DNA of 64,000 nucleotides, taken from assembly GCF_033880585.1 (NCBI RefSeq), contig NZ_CP137624.1:2639501-2703500 (forward strand), in the 5' to 3' direction. Positions 10,059-19,533 of the stretch are shown here, one piece after another (the first letter of the stretch is position 1; each line of letters opens with the position of its first letter). A model generated the notes under the pieces. It was given only the letters and a program-made list of their open reading frames with translations. It was not told the origin of the DNA and made no database searches. The position numbers and the translations under genes are program-made. Source of the DNA: Lysinibacillus louembei. Lineage in GTDB: Bacteria; Bacillota; Bacilli; Bacillales_A; Planococcaceae.

Positions 10059-11312
10059 ATGAAATTATCCTTAAAAAATATAGGGAAAATTAAAGAAGCA
10101 TCCGTTGAAATAAAAGGAATAACAGTAATTGCAGGGGAAAATGATACAGGGAAAAGTACAGTTGGGAAAACATTGTTTGCGGTGTTCAATAGTTTTTATC
10201 AGATTGAGGAGCAGATTAAGCAAGAGCGTATCCAAAGCGTTGAAGATATTCTAGATAGACTATATAAAGATGAAATTCATGCATTTTTAGTTCTTGAAGA
10301 TAGAAAAAAACAAGCAGATATTATTGTTCATAATAGAAAGAAATATTTATCAAATATAGAGGAACTAAAGCAAGATATTTTAATGATGCTGCCTTTGTAT
10401 GATGAGAAGTTTTTAGATGAGGAAAATCTAGATGAAGCATGTAAAAGCATATCGACAATATTAAATATACCTAGTGAAGATGTGATTAAGGCTATTTTAA
10501 ATAAAAAATTAGAAGTGGAGTTTAATGGTCAAATCAATAATATATTTACTCAAAATACAGGCTCAATTCAACTAACAATTAAGGAATTCATTATGTCAAT
10601 ATCTTTAATAAATAATATTGTGACAGAGGTTAAGAATAATATGGCACTAAAAACTGAAGCCATTTATATTGATGATCCATTTATTTTAGATGAAGCTCCT
10701 TATGTTTGGTTGCCTCGGAGATATAGTAATCATCGAAATCATTTGAGGAGTAAATTTTTTAGAGAACAAAGTGAAGCAAAGGTAATTAATGAAATTATTA
10801 ATACAAATAAATTTGAGAACATTTATAATAAAATCAACGCTATTTGTAGTGGGGATGTTGTGAGAGTTCGTCAGACAGGGTTTGGCTATAAAAAAGGCAG
10901 CTCAGATAAAATATTAGATGTACGAAACCTCTCATCTGGCTTAAAAACATTTATTATTTTAAAAACTTTATTGACAAATGATGTATTAAAGCCGAATGGC
11001 ACGATTATTTTGGATGAGCCTGAAATTCATTTACATCCAGAGTGGCAATTATTATTTGCGGAGTTGATTGTGTTGATTCAAAAAGAATTTGGCATGCATA
11101 TTTTATTGACTACCCACAGCCCTTATTTCTTAAATGCGATTGAAGTGTATTCAGCCAAACATGGCATTGCGAACAAATGTAAATATTATTTGGCAACAGT
11201 GAATGAAGAGACTTCTTTGATTGAGGATGTATCTAATAATATTGAGACCATTTATAGCAAATTAGCAAGACCTCTTCAAGATTTAGAAAATGAGAGGTAT
11301 CAGGATGAGTAA
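10059..11312 (+). CDS. AAA/ABC-type ATPase of the OLD/AAA_15 class, possible defence ATPase
   Basis: 417 residues. The Walker A motif GENDTGKST is at 26-34, an ABC-like signature LSSGLK lies near 290, the Walker B motif TIILDEPEIHLHP near 310, and a switch histidine sits in LTTHSP (about 350). This is the SMC-like ATPase arrangement of OLD, PtuA, AriA and AbiLi proteins. No TOPRIM domain is fused to the C-terminus. The base composition is visibly more AT-rich than relA and hisS on either side, which suggests acquisition. It overlaps the next gene by eight bases, so the two are translationally coupled. The ribosome site is AAAGGATG. ATPase identity is sure; the defence role is inferred from the architecture. 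Confidence 0.85.
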   Translation: MKLSLKNIGKIKEASVEIKGITVIAGENDTGKSTVGKTLFAVFNSFYQIEEQIKQERIQSVEDILDRLYKDEIHAFLVLEDRKKQADIIVHNRKKYLSNIEELKQDILMMLPLYDEKFLDEENLDEACKSISTILNIPSEDVIKAILNKKLEVEFNGQINNIFTQNTGSIQLTIKEFIMSISLINNIVTEVKNNMALKTEAIYIDDPFILDEAPYVWLPRRYSNHRNHLRSKFFREQSEAKVINEIINTNKFENIYNKINAICSGDVVRVRQTGFGYKKGSSDKILDVRNLSSGLKTFIILKTLLTNDVLKPNGTIILDEPEIHLHPEWQLLFAELIVLIQKEFGMHILLTTHSPYFLNAIEVYSAKHGIANKCKYYLATVNEETSLIEDVSNNIETIYSKLARPLQDLENERYQDE

Positions 11313-11880
11313 TATTGAAGGTTTTCCTATTTTTCAAAATAATCTTTTACCCTTAAAAGAGTTATCTAAAGATGACAGCGATAAGGCGAATATTGTTTAT
11401 ATGACAAACTCTGAGATGCTAGCAGTAGATTTTGATCAAGTAAAGACGCAGTATGCGAATGGATTAGGCTTGTCAGAGGAGGTTGCATCCTCTTGTGATG
11501 CTATCACTTATCATACAAGTCATGTTACGTTTATTGAGTTTAAAAATGGTAATATGAAGAATGCGAAAGCGAATGTGAAAAGTAAAATTAAAGATAGCTT
11601 ATTGATTTTTTGTGATTTAACAAACACAAAAATTGCTGATACACGTGAGAAAGTTGATTTTATTTTGGTATATAATCAACAGAAAAATCCAGTATCGAAT
11701 CAAGAGAAGAACAGTATCGCAGACTCTAAATCAAGAGATGCTATTGCTAAATATTTTTTAGCGAAAGGAAAGCAAGAACTTATTCGATTTGACTTAGAAC
11801 GATTTCAAAAGCTATATTTCAGAAAAGTCCATACTTACACAGAGGAAGAATTTGAGAAACATTTTGTCAATCTTCTGTAG
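11305..11880 (+). CDS. Unknown partner of the ATPase, possible PD-(D/E)xK nuclease
   Basis: 191 residues, no signal peptide or membrane segment. I do not recognise the family. The segment CDAITYHTSHVTFIEFKNG has an Asp, a beta-strand-like stretch and E-x-K, which matches the core spacing of PD-(D/E)xK nucleases, and it is followed by a basic helix NAKANVKSKIKDSL. That would make it the effector of an ATPase-nuclease pair. The start at 11305 is preferred over the ATG at 11290 because GAGAGG lies at 11292-11297. It overlaps the ATPase stop by eight bases and shares its AT-rich composition. An 18-bp terminator ends the pair. The nuclease call is an inference from one motif. Confidence 0.6.
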   Translation: MSNIEGFPIFQNNLLPLKELSKDDSDKANIVYMTNSEMLAVDFDQVKTQYANGLGLSEEVASSCDAITYHTSHVTFIEFKNGNMKNAKANVKSKIKDSLLIFCDLTNTKIADTREKVDFILVYNQQKNPVSNQEKNSIADSKSRDAIAKYFLAKGKQELIRFDLERFQKLYFRKVHTYTEEEFEKHFVNLL

Positions 11881-12015
11881 TAAAACAAAAGCGAATTCCC
11901 TCTTAATTTAGTTTAAAAGTGAAAGCAAAAGTACTGATGTTCAGTTTCAGTGTTTTCAACCTTATCAAAGAACGCTATCACTTTTTCACAGTGAACTATC
12001 TAATCTAAAAGCATG

Positions 12016-12066
12016 AGATTGTCCGAAAAGCAGTCTAACGTACTGCTTTTCGGACAATCTTTTTTA
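12016..12066. terminator. Strong bidirectional terminator
   Basis: A perfect 18-bp stem (12016-12033 with 12043-12060) with a nine-base loop is flanked by a T run on the plus side and A-rich sequence on the other. It sits between the ATPase pair and the convergent amidase gene. Confidence 0.92.
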
Positions 12067-13629
12067 TTGATTAAAATAATCTAACAAGCCTTGATAAATA
12101 CCGAGCGTTGCTTGCTCGCGGTAATAGTCGGTTGTAATTGTTGCTTCCTCAGCGGCATTACTTAAATAGCCAAGCTCAATTAAAATGGCATTTTGGCGAT
12201 TTTCGCGCAGCACTAAGTAATTGCCAAATTGTGCCCCACGGCTGCGTAAATTTACGGTACCTTCTAGCCCTTGCTGTACAGTTTCAGCAAGCTTTTTATT
12301 TGTATCGCCATAGTAATACGTTGTAAAGCCTGTAACCGAGCTTACCTCATTGGCATCGTAGTGTAAGCTAATGAAGGCGTCTGCATTTGCCTGATGCCCA
12401 ACAGCGATGCGCTTACGTAAATCAACAAAAACATCAGCTTCACGTGTGAGCTCAACATTTGCCCCTGCCGCACGTAATTTCGATTTTAGCAATTCGGCTG
12501 TCTGCAATGTTAAGCCTTTTTCATATGTGCCACGCACACCGGTCGTACCAGGGTCATTTCCACCATGTCCAGGGTCGATAACGATTGTTAATCCTTGCAA
12601 CGTTCCATTTTTGCGTGACGGTGCCGTAGTAGCTTTCGTAGCTTCGTCCTGTGAAGCTGACACAACCCAGTTTGCTACATATGCCTCTTTGTCATCAACA
12701 GCCACTTTATACCATTCACCTTCCTTAGCGATGATGGAATATTGTTGTCCAGCATCTGCACGGTGGACAACGGCAGATGAGGTAGAAGCTTGCTCACGTA
12801 AATTTGTCCCATTATAAATAATTGTGACGCTTTCCGTAATAGGTGTTAATGGGTCAGCTGGTGCCTCTTGCTGGACAGTAAATGTGCCGTAAAAGCTATA
12901 AATCCAGCCTGATTTCTTTTTGGAATATTGAATTTCCACCCAATTATTATTTCTGCTTAATACTTTGAATTGCTGTCCTTTTGTTGCGACACCTAATATT
13001 TTCGATGTGGTATTTGCCTTTTTTCGGATATTAACTTTATCGACAACAACTGTAAAGGTGTTTGGATCATTTTCAACTGTCTCAGTAGCTGGTTGCTCTT
13101 CCTCTTGAGCTGGTGGCTCTGTGACAGGTGTTGACGGTTTTTCATTTATCGTAATGTACAACGTAGAAACCCATCCTACAACATTACCATATTGGATTTC
13201 TGCCCAATCTTGCTGCTGTTGAAGTAGCTGTGCCTCCGTACCTAATGGAAGCTGTGTTAGGACGGTTGCAGATAATGAAGGCTCTGAACGAACATTGAGC
13301 TTGTCCACCTGTGTAATGACTATTTGTTGGTCGGTGCTTTGCTGTCCCTCTGTGGTTACTTGTTTAATCAACCATTTGGCTACCCAGCCTTCCTTGCCAT
13401 CCACTGTAACATGCATCCAGTCACCTTGCCCTTCAATTGAGGAAAGCAATTGGCCTTCTTTTAATGTTTCTAAAATAGGGTACGATAAGCCAGGACCTTC
13501 ACGTAAATATAAAATTTCCGCATTGACTATGTAATCATCTTTAGCAGCCTTGACATCGTGCACTGTAGCTGGCAGCATCGTTGTTACAAGCATGATGCAA
13601 ATCAACCATAAAATAAACGCTTTTCTCAC
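12064..13629 (-). CDS. N-acetylmuramoyl-L-alanine amidase with four SH3b domains
   Basis: A secreted autolysin of 521 residues resembling B. subtilis YrvJ. It has a signal peptide (hydrophobic core FILWLICIMLVTTMLP, likely cleavage after VKA), then four bacterial SH3 repeats (about 30-95, 110-170, 195-255 and 270-330) each with a LYLREGPG/LNVRSEPS-type motif. These are followed by an Amidase_3 catalytic domain (about 350-521). Zinc and catalytic residues are visible in VIDPGHGGNDPG, ELTREAD, SLHYDAN and ILIELGYLSN. The GTG start at 13629 follows an AAAGGAG ribosome site; a longer TTG frame at 13647 would contain that site within its coding sequence. Position next to hisS is conserved in Bacillus. 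Confidence 0.94.
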   Translation of the reverse strand: MRKAFILWLICIMLVTTMLPATVHDVKAAKDDYIVNAEILYLREGPGLSYPILETLKEGQLLSSIEGQGDWMHVTVDGKEGWVAKWLIKQVTTEGQQSTDQQIVITQVDKLNVRSEPSLSATVLTQLPLGTEAQLLQQQQDWAEIQYGNVVGWVSTLYITINEKPSTPVTEPPAQEEEQPATETVENDPNTFTVVVDKVNIRKKANTTSKILGVATKGQQFKVLSRNNNWVEIQYSKKKSGWIYSFYGTFTVQQEAPADPLTPITESVTIIYNGTNLREQASTSSAVVHRADAGQQYSIIAKEGEWYKVAVDDKEAYVANWVVSASQDEATKATTAPSRKNGTLQGLTIVIDPGHGGNDPGTTGVRGTYEKGLTLQTAELLKSKLRAAGANVELTREADVFVDLRKRIAVGHQANADAFISLHYDANEVSSVTGFTTYYYGDTNKKLAETVQQGLEGTVNLRSRGAQFGNYLVLRENRQNAILIELGYLSNAAEEATITTDYYREQATLGIYQGLLDYFNQ

Positions 13630-13718
13630 TATAGCAACTCCTTTCAAATGCTAAAGGCTACGCTATTCATATTGTAAAAGCATTTCGACACGAAAATCTA
13701 TAGTTTTTTTGAAAATGG

Positions 13719-13747
13719 TTGACAAGTTCCGTATACATCATTATGAT
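13719..13747 (+). promoter_or_regulatory. SigA promoter of the hisS T-box leader
   Basis: TTGACA (13719-13724), a 17-base spacer and TATGAT (13742-13747). It lies just upstream of the T-box leader. Confidence 0.85.
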
Positions 13748-13756
13748 AAAGTATAA

Positions 13757-14040
13757 ATTAAAGAACAAATCGCCAGCGACCAAGCAAGTAGCAATAACTA
13801 GGGCTGACACAGAGAGGGAAAAACATCGGCTGCAATTTTTCCTACAGTACGTTCATTGCGAATAACACTTGAGAGGCTTTTTCTCGAAATGCGTACGCAT
13901 AGTAGGGAAAAACGGAATCGGCCGTTATCCGAATATCGAGAGGGTGTAACTTTTTACACCAACTAGGGTGGAACCGCGGAAGTATGGATACAAGCTTTCG
14001 TCCCTTGCATAGCTATGCAAGGGACGAAGGCTTTTTTGTT
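13757..14040 (+). promoter_or_regulatory. T-box leader controlling hisS-aspS
   Basis: The T-box consensus AGGGTGGAACCGCG is at 13965-13978. It is followed by a terminator hairpin, with TCGTCCCTTGCATAGC pairing to GCTATGCAAGGGACGA and a T run ending near 14040. Upstream, AGAGAGGG and the long stem I region are present. A plausible specifier is CAC (His) at 13866-13868 in ATAACACTTGAG. Uncharged tRNA would stabilise the antiterminator and allow transcription into hisS and aspS. The T-box call is sure; the specifier is inferred by position. Confidence 0.93.
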
Positions 14041-14064
14041 TTTTGAGAAAAGGAGGCATTTGAA

Positions 14065-15333
14065 ATGAGCTTTAAAGTACCAAGAGGGACACAGGATATT
14101 TTACCTGGACAATCAGAAAAATGGCAGTTAATTGAAGAGAGAATTCGTGAGCTATGTCATCTTTATCGCTATAAAGAAATTCGCACACCGATGTTTGAAG
14201 CGACAGAGCTTTTCCAACGTGGGGTTGGTGATACGACAGATATCGTGCAAAAGGAAATGTATACATTTGAGGATCGTGGTGGTCGTTCTTTAACGCTTCG
14301 CCCAGAAGGAACAGCTTCAGCAGTGCGTGCCTATGTTGAGCACAAAATGTTCGGGCAGCCAGACCAGCCTGTGAAGCTTTCTTATATGGGACCAATGTTC
14401 CGCTATGAGCGTCAACAAGCTGGTCGTTATCGCCAATTCGTACAGTTTGGCGTAGAGGCGATTGGCTCTGCAGACCCAGCGATTGATGCAGAAGTGATTG
14501 CGTTAGTCATGGATATTTACAGCACAGTTGGTTTAAAGGACATTAAGCTGGTGCTCAATTCATTAGGCGATAAAGAAACGCGAGATGCGCACCGTCAGGC
14601 ATTAATCGAGCACTTCCAGCCAAGCATTGGCGAGTTTTGTACAGATTGCCAAAAGCGTTTAGAAAAAAATCCACTGCGTATTTTGGACTGTAAAGTAGAT
14701 CGGGAGCATCCGTTAATGGCTTCAGCACCTGCATTACCGAATTATTTAACAGAGGAATCAGCAGCGTATTTTGAGAGAGTAAAAATGTATTTAGATACGC
14801 TCGGTATTGCCTATGAAATCGATCCAAATTTAGTGCGTGGGCTTGATTATTATAATCACACGACATTTGAAATTATGTCGACAGCAGCAGGCTTTGGGGC
14901 GATTACAACGCTGTGCGGTGGTGGTCGCTATAACGGGTTAGTAGAGGATATTGGCGGACCTGATATGCCAGGTATTGGCTTTGCACTTTCCATCGAGCGT
15001 TTATTGCTAGCTCTTGAGGCAGAGGGTGTGGAGCTTGATGTAAAAGATGAGCTTGACGTATTTGTTGTAGCACTTGATGATGCGGCGAAGATGAAGGCGG
15101 CGGAATTAATTAGCTCCTTCCGTGCAAAAGGCATCTCTGCCGATATGGATTACATTGACCGCAAAATGAAAGCACAAATGAAGGCAGCAGATCGCCTAGG
15201 TGCAAAATTTGTATTAGTGTTAGGTGAAACAGAGCTAGACGAAGCGGCAGTGAATGTGAAAACAATGGCAACAGGCGATCAGCAAAAAGTCGCGTTCCAT
15301 GATTTAGTGAACTACTTATTAGAGCAGAAATAA
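14065..15333 (+). CDS. hisS: Histidyl-tRNA synthetase
   Basis: A class II aminoacyl-tRNA synthetase charging tRNA-His, 422 residues, the usual bacterial length. It shows motif 1 around [13 protein letters not shown], motif 2 [17 protein letters not shown], the histidine signature [14 protein letters not shown] and motif 3 [12 protein letters not shown], followed by an anticodon-binding domain from about 330. The start has an AAAAGGAGG ribosome site eight bases ahead. It sits behind the T-box leader and is followed by aspS after 17 bases, so both enzymes share histidine-responsive (possibly also other) control. Confidence 0.98.
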   Translation: MSFKVPRGTQDILPGQSEKWQLIEERIRELCHLYRYKEIRTPMFEATELFQRGVGDTTDIVQKEMYTFEDRGGRSLTLRPEGTASAVRAYVEHKMFGQPDQPVKLSYMGPMFRYERQQAGRYRQFVQFGVEAIGSADPAIDAEVIALVMDIYSTVGLKDIKLVLNSLGDKETRDAHRQALIEHFQPSIGEFCTDCQKRLEKNPLRILDCKVDREHPLMASAPALPNYLTEESAAYFERVKMYLDTLGIAYEIDPNLVRGLDYYNHTTFEIMSTAAGFGAITTLCGGGRYNGLVEDIGGPDMPGIGFALSIERLLLALEAEGVELDVKDELDVFVVALDDAAKMKAAELISSFRAKGISADMDYIDRKMKAQMKAADRLGAKFVLVLGETELDEAAVNVKTMATGDQQKVAFHDLVNYLLEQK

Positions 15334-15350
15334 ATTTGGAGGAATCGATA

Positions 15351-17123
15351 ATGGCACAAAGAACACATGCTTGTGGTGAAGTAAATGAACAGCAGCAAGG
15401 TCAGGAAGTTGTATTAAAAGGTTGGGTGCAAAAGCGCCGCGATTTAGGTGGATTAATTTTTGTTGATATGCGTGACCGTGAAGGGATTGTCCAAGTCGTA
15501 TTTGGCGATGAGGCACCTGAAGCGTTAGCAATTGCTGAAAAAATCCGCAGTGAATTTGTCATCGAAGTGACTGGAAAGGTTGTCCTTCGCCAAGAAAGGC
15601 AAATTAACCCAAATATTAAAACAGGTAAAATTGAAGTTATCGCTTCTTCCTTAACAATTATTAATGAAGCGAAAACACCGCCATTTGCGATTGATGACAA
15701 AGTAGAAATTTCAGAGGATTTACGCTTAAAGTATCGTTATTTAGATTTACGTCGCCCTGCAATGTTCGATACATTTAAAATGCGCTCAGATGTAACGCGT
15801 ACAATTCGAAACTTTTTACAAAATGAGGGCTTTTTAGAAGTAGAAACGCCAATTTTAACAAAATCAACACCAGAGGGAGCACGCGACTATTTAGTACCGT
15901 CTCGTGTGCATGAAGGTGAATTCTATGCATTGCCACAATCACCACAGCTATTTAAGCAATTATTAATGGTGTCAGGCTTCGAGAAGTATTTCCAAATTGC
16001 ACGTTGTTTCCGCGATGAAGATTTACGTGCAGACCGTCAGCCAGAATTTACGCAAGTCGATATCGAAACATCGTTTATGACAATGGATGAAATTATCGCA
16101 ATGAATGAACGCTTAATTCAACAAGTAATGCGCGATGTCAAAGGTGTGGAAGTGGAAGCGCCATTCCAGCGCATGAGCTATCAAGAGGCGATGGCACGTT
16201 ATGGCTCAGATAAACCAGACGTACGTTTTGGCTTAGAATTAAAGCAGCTATCTGACATTGTTAAAGATTCAGCTTTCGGTGTATTTGCTAACGCAGTAAA
16301 AGCAGGTGGTGAAGTAAAGGCAATCAACGTTAAAGGTGCAGCAGATAACTACTCACGTAAAGATATCGATGCATTAGGCGAGTTTGCAGGGCGCTACGGT
16401 GCAAAAGGGCTTGCTTGGTTAAAAGTAACAGCAGAAGGATTAAACGGACCGATTGCTAAATTCTTTGAAGGCGATGCAGCACAGGCAATCATAGGTGCAA
16501 CAGAAGCAGAAGCGGGCGACTTATTATTATTTGTAGCAGACAAAGCATCTGTTGTTGCAGATGCACTTGGCGCATTACGTTTAAAACTAGGCAAAGAATT
16601 GAATTTAATCGACGAGTCAAAATTCGCCTTTTTATGGGTTGTTGATTGGCCATTATTCGAATATGACGAGGAAGAAGGTCGCTATTACGCAGCGCACCAT
16701 CCATTCACACGTCCTTTCGATGAAGATATGGCGTTGATGGAGACAAATCCTAAAGAAGTGCGTGCACAAGCATACGATATCGTGTTAAATGGCTATGAGC
16801 TAGGCGGCGGTTCATTGCGTATTTATGAGCGCGACTTACAGGAAAAAATGTTTGAGCTTCTAGGCTTTACACAAGAAGAGGCACGCGCGCAATTCGGCTT
16901 TCTATTAGAAGCGTTTGAATACGGGGTTCCGCCGCATGGTGGTTTAGCGTTCGGTCTTGACCGTTTCGTGATGCTATTAGCTGGTCGTACAAACTTACGT
17001 GACACAATTGCCTTCCCGAAAACAGCATCAGCAAGCTGTTTATTGACAGATGCTCCGTCACAAGTGGCAGATGCGCAATTAACAGAATTGCATTTAGCTG
17101 TAACAGCGACGAAAGAAAAATAA
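15351..17123 (+). CDS. aspS: Aspartyl-tRNA synthetase
   Basis: A class II synthetase of 590 residues: an N-terminal OB-fold anticodon-binding domain (about 1-110, [14 protein letters not shown]), a catalytic core with motif 2 [16 protein letters not shown], the bacterial GAD insertion (about 300-420), and motif 3 in [13 protein letters not shown]. It may be discriminating or non-discriminating; that cannot be read off here. The ATG at 15351 has GGAGGA seven bases ahead; an in-frame start at 15336 lies upstream of that site and is rejected. It is the second gene of the hisS-aspS operon and ends at a strong terminator. Confidence 0.97.
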   Translation: MAQRTHACGEVNEQQQGQEVVLKGWVQKRRDLGGLIFVDMRDREGIVQVVFGDEAPEALAIAEKIRSEFVIEVTGKVVLRQERQINPNIKTGKIEVIASSLTIINEAKTPPFAIDDKVEISEDLRLKYRYLDLRRPAMFDTFKMRSDVTRTIRNFLQNEGFLEVETPILTKSTPEGARDYLVPSRVHEGEFYALPQSPQLFKQLLMVSGFEKYFQIARCFRDEDLRADRQPEFTQVDIETSFMTMDEIIAMNERLIQQVMRDVKGVEVEAPFQRMSYQEAMARYGSDKPDVRFGLELKQLSDIVKDSAFGVFANAVKAGGEVKAINVKGAADNYSRKDIDALGEFAGRYGAKGLAWLKVTAEGLNGPIAKFFEGDAAQAIIGATEAEAGDLLLFVADKASVVADALGALRLKLGKELNLIDESKFAFLWVVDWPLFEYDEEEGRYYAAHHPFTRPFDEDMALMETNPKEVRAQAYDIVLNGYELGGGSLRIYERDLQEKMFELLGFTQEEARAQFGFLLEAFEYGVPPHGGLAFGLDRFVMLLAGRTNLRDTIAFPKTASASCLLTDAPSQVADAQLTELHLAVTATKEK

Positions 17124-17129
17124 TGAATA

Positions 17130-17173
17130 AAATGCCATTTGACCGATACCTACCAGTCAAATGGCATTTTTAT
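17130..17173 (+). terminator. Rho-independent terminator of hisS-aspS
   Basis: AAATGCCATTTGAC and GTCAAATGGCATTT are complementary, with a T run after the second arm. Confidence 0.92.
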
Positions 17174-17260
17174 TAGGATTTTACGAGGGAATCCCTACTT
17201 TAAAACATAAAAATATTGGCATTCAAATGAAAACGCTTCAAAAATCTTACTCTCATTAAC

Positions 17261-17289
17261 TTGAATATTCAGATTATTCGTGCTAAAAT
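17261..17289 (+). promoter_or_regulatory. Promoter of the 6S RNA gene
   Basis: TTGAAT (17261-17266), a 17-base spacer and TAAAAT (17284-17289) place a transcription start near 17297-17299, at the 5' end of the 6S-like RNA. Confidence 0.75.
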
Positions 17290-17298
17290 ATGCTTAAT

Positions 17299-17502
17299 AC
17301 GAATCCTGAAGTGTTCGTTTTTCGTTGTTAATCTATGTTTTGACCGAACATTAAATGAATGGGAGCCCTCATTTCATTGCGGCAAACATGCCCTCTCAAA
17401 TACAGTGGGACGTTTAATGTAGTGAAGCGGGCACCCACCTGCTAGCGAGCGGGTTCAAAACTTTTAACAATATAACGGCACATTCGGGATTCGTCCTTTT
17501 TT
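17299..17502 (+). ncRNA. bsrA: 6S RNA (SsrS/BsrA type)
   Basis: About 204 nt with no reading frame. The ends pair: CGAATCC (17300-17306) with GGATTCG (17487-17493), and GAAGTG with CACATTC-type sequence inside. A segment of the form GGGAGCCCTC and a GGGCACCCACCTGC hairpin arm in the 3' half resemble Bacillus 6S-1. A U run (17497-17502) follows. In B. subtilis bsrA lies right behind aspS, as here. 6S RNA mimics an open promoter and sequesters SigA RNA polymerase in stationary phase. The call rests on end pairing, size and synteny, not on a covariance-model score. Confidence 0.85.
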
Positions 17503-17516
17503 GACTAGCTGTCTAT
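17503..17516 (-). promoter_or_regulatory. Second NagR-type operator, inverted
   Basis: Read on the minus strand this is ATAGACAGCTAGTC, 13 of 14 identical to the operator at 17580-17593. It lies immediately after the 6S RNA T run, 77 bases from the main operator, in inverted orientation. Looping between the two is possible. Confidence 0.6.
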
Positions 17517-17549
17517 GAAATACTTTTGTTCTTTTTTTAAAATCATATA

Positions 17550-17563
17550 GAAAAGCGTTTTCA
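17550..17563 (+). promoter_or_regulatory. Catabolite-responsive element (cre) of the nag cluster
   Basis: GAAAAGCGTTTTCA matches the CcpA box consensus in the core and right half, with two mismatches at the TG of the left end. It overlaps the expected -35 region of nagE. Confidence 0.6.
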
Positions 17564-17570
17564 TTTTATG

Positions 17571-17593
17571 TATACTTGTATAGACAACTAGTC
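17571..17593 (+). promoter_or_regulatory. nagE -10 region with overlapping GntR/NagR operator
   Basis: TATACT (17571-17576) is a plausible -10. It is overlapped and followed by GTATAGACAACTA (17578-17590), which recurs exactly at 44526-44538 in front of the GntR-family gene. The match is the basis for assigning that regulator to this cluster. Confidence 0.7.
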
Positions 17594-17622
17594 CAAAAAT
17601 GAAAATTAAGGGGGATACTTGA

Positions 17623-19521
17623 ATGTTAGCTTTTTTACAGAAAATCGGTAAATCTTTAATGTTTCCAATTGCGACATTGCCAGCAGCAGCATTATTAGTG
17701 CGCTTTGGTCAACCAGATATGCTAGATTTACCAGTCATTGCAGCAGCAGGCGATGGTATTTTAGGCAACTTACCGATTATCTTTGCTATTGGTATTGCAA
17801 TGGGCTTTGCATTTGATACGAGCGGTGCTGCTGCATTAGCAGGCGCGATTGCTTATCTTGTTTTAACAAAGGGTTTAGGTGCCTATGATGAAACAATTAA
17901 TATGGATGTATTTGGGGGGATTATTGCAGGGGTTATCGCTGGTCTACTTTATAATAAGTTTTATAATGTAAAATTTCCTGAATGGCTCTCATTTTTCGGA
18001 GGCAGACGATTTGTCCCGATTATTACAGCCTTGACAATGACGGTGTTAGTGTTTGTATTTGGTATTATTTGGCCTCCAATTCAAGGTGTTCTTGATAGTG
18101 GTGCAGATTGGGTTTTAGGAGCTGGTGGCTTAGGAGCTGGTGTATATGGTTTCTTAAACCGTTTATTAATCCCAGTAGGCTTACACCATGTAATGAATAC
18201 GATTATTTGGTTTGATTTTGGTACATTTACAACAGGAGCAGGCGAGGTTGTTAAAGGGGAAATTAACCGCTTCTTAAAAGGTGACCCAACAGCTGGAGTA
18301 TTTTTAGCTGGTTTCTTCCCGATTATGATGTTCGGTTTACCAGCAGCATGTTTAGCGATGTATTTGGCAGCGAAAAAAGAGAAACGTGCGGCAGTTGGTG
18401 GGATGTTCTTATCGATTGGATTAACAGCCTTTGTTACTGGGGTAACAGAGCCAATTGAATTTACATTTATGTTCTTATCGCCAGTATTATACGCTGTGCA
18501 TGCAGTGTTAACAGGTATTTCATTATATGTTACAGAGGCATTAGGCGTATTACATGGCTTTGGCTTCTCAGCCGGCTTAATTGACTATTTACTGAACTTT
18601 GGTATTGCAACAAAGCCAGCATTAATACTTGTGCTTGGTCTGGTATTTGGTGCCATTTACTTTGTCGTGTTCTACTTCTTAATCAAAGCGTTGGATTTAA
18701 AAACGCCTGGTCGTGAAGATGATGAAGAGGAAGCGGCTCTTGAAGGCTCAGCAGATGAAGTGTTAGACACGAAAGCGTTTTATATGATTGAAGGTCTTGG
18801 TGGACCAACGAATATTAATGAAGTAGACTATTGTGCAACACGTTTACGTATGTCTTTAAAAGATACAACAGTTATTGATGAAGCATTGTTAAAGCGCTAC
18901 GGTGCAAAAGGCGTAATGCGCATGAACAAGACGGCGGCACAAGTCGTTATTGGACCATCTGTAGAGTTTTTAGGCGATGCAATGAAAGAAAGATTGAAAA
19001 AAGGGCATCCAGCATTAAAAAATGAAGTCGTAGTAGAAGAAGCAACGCAACAAAATGTGCAAGTAGATCGTTCTATCACTGTAGCAATGCCTGCAACAGG
19101 TGAGCTATTACCTTTAACAGCTGTACCAGATCAAGTATTCTCAACTGGTATGATGGGACCTGGCTTTGCGATAAATCCAACTGATGGCATTTTCGTATCG
19201 CCAGTTGATGGTGAAGTTGCAATGGTCTTCCCAACGAAGCATGCGGTTGGTTTAATGACAAAGGATGGCTTAGAGCTATTAATTCACGTTGGGTTAGATA
19301 CGGTAAAATTAAATGGTGAAGGCTTTGAAGCATTCGTTGCACAAGGGCAAACAGTGAAAAAAGGCGATCCACTATTAAAGGTTGATTTGCAAGCGGTAAG
19401 CGCAGCAGCACCGTCTATTGTGACACCGACTGTATTTACAAACCTACAAGGTAAAGAAATTAATGTAACGAATAGCGGCACATTAAAAAATGGAGAATCC
19501 ATTACTATTGAAATTAAGTAA
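17623..19521 (+). CDS. nagE: N-acetylglucosamine PTS transporter, EIICBA
   Basis: A 632-residue three-domain PTS permease. EIIC (about 1-380) carries roughly ten membrane segments beginning MLAFLQKIGKSLMFPIATLP and the glucose-family motif GVTEPIEFTFMFLSP. EIIB has its phosphorylated cysteine in DYCATRLRMSL (Cys404). EIIA has LLIHVGLDTVKLNG (His555 as the likely phospho-site). The fused C-B-A order and the nag context point to GlcNAc uptake as GlcNAc-6-phosphate. It is the first gene of nagE-nagA-SIS-ptsH-ptsI-nagB, with a GGGGGA ribosome site and the operator/cre region just upstream. nagA follows after 12 bases. Confidence 0.93.
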   Translation: MLAFLQKIGKSLMFPIATLPAAALLVRFGQPDMLDLPVIAAAGDGILGNLPIIFAIGIAMGFAFDTSGAAALAGAIAYLVLTKGLGAYDETINMDVFGGIIAGVIAGLLYNKFYNVKFPEWLSFFGGRRFVPIITALTMTVLVFVFGIIWPPIQGVLDSGADWVLGAGGLGAGVYGFLNRLLIPVGLHHVMNTIIWFDFGTFTTGAGEVVKGEINRFLKGDPTAGVFLAGFFPIMMFGLPAACLAMYLAAKKEKRAAVGGMFLSIGLTAFVTGVTEPIEFTFMFLSPVLYAVHAVLTGISLYVTEALGVLHGFGFSAGLIDYLLNFGIATKPALILVLGLVFGAIYFVVFYFLIKALDLKTPGREDDEEEAALEGSADEVLDTKAFYMIEGLGGPTNINEVDYCATRLRMSLKDTTVIDEALLKRYGAKGVMRMNKTAAQVVIGPSVEFLGDAMKERLKKGHPALKNEVVVEEATQQNVQVDRSITVAMPATGELLPLTAVPDQVFSTGMMGPGFAINPTDGIFVSPVDGEVAMVFPTKHAVGLMTKDGLELLIHVGLDTVKLNGEGFEAFVAQGQTVKKGDPLLKVDLQAVSAAAPSIVTPTVFTNLQGKEINVTNSGTLKNGESITIEIK

Positions 19522-19533
19522 GGACTGATCAAA

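Noticed and set aside
12407-12817. A 136-codon plus-strand frame opposite the amidase
   Set aside because: It is antisense to the conserved Amidase_3 domain and has no family resemblance or ribosome site.
17227-17240. TGAAAACGCTTCA as a second cre site ahead of the 6S gene
   Set aside because: Two mismatches at the conserved right end of the CcpA consensus and placement upstream of a constitutive-type promoter make it unconvincing.
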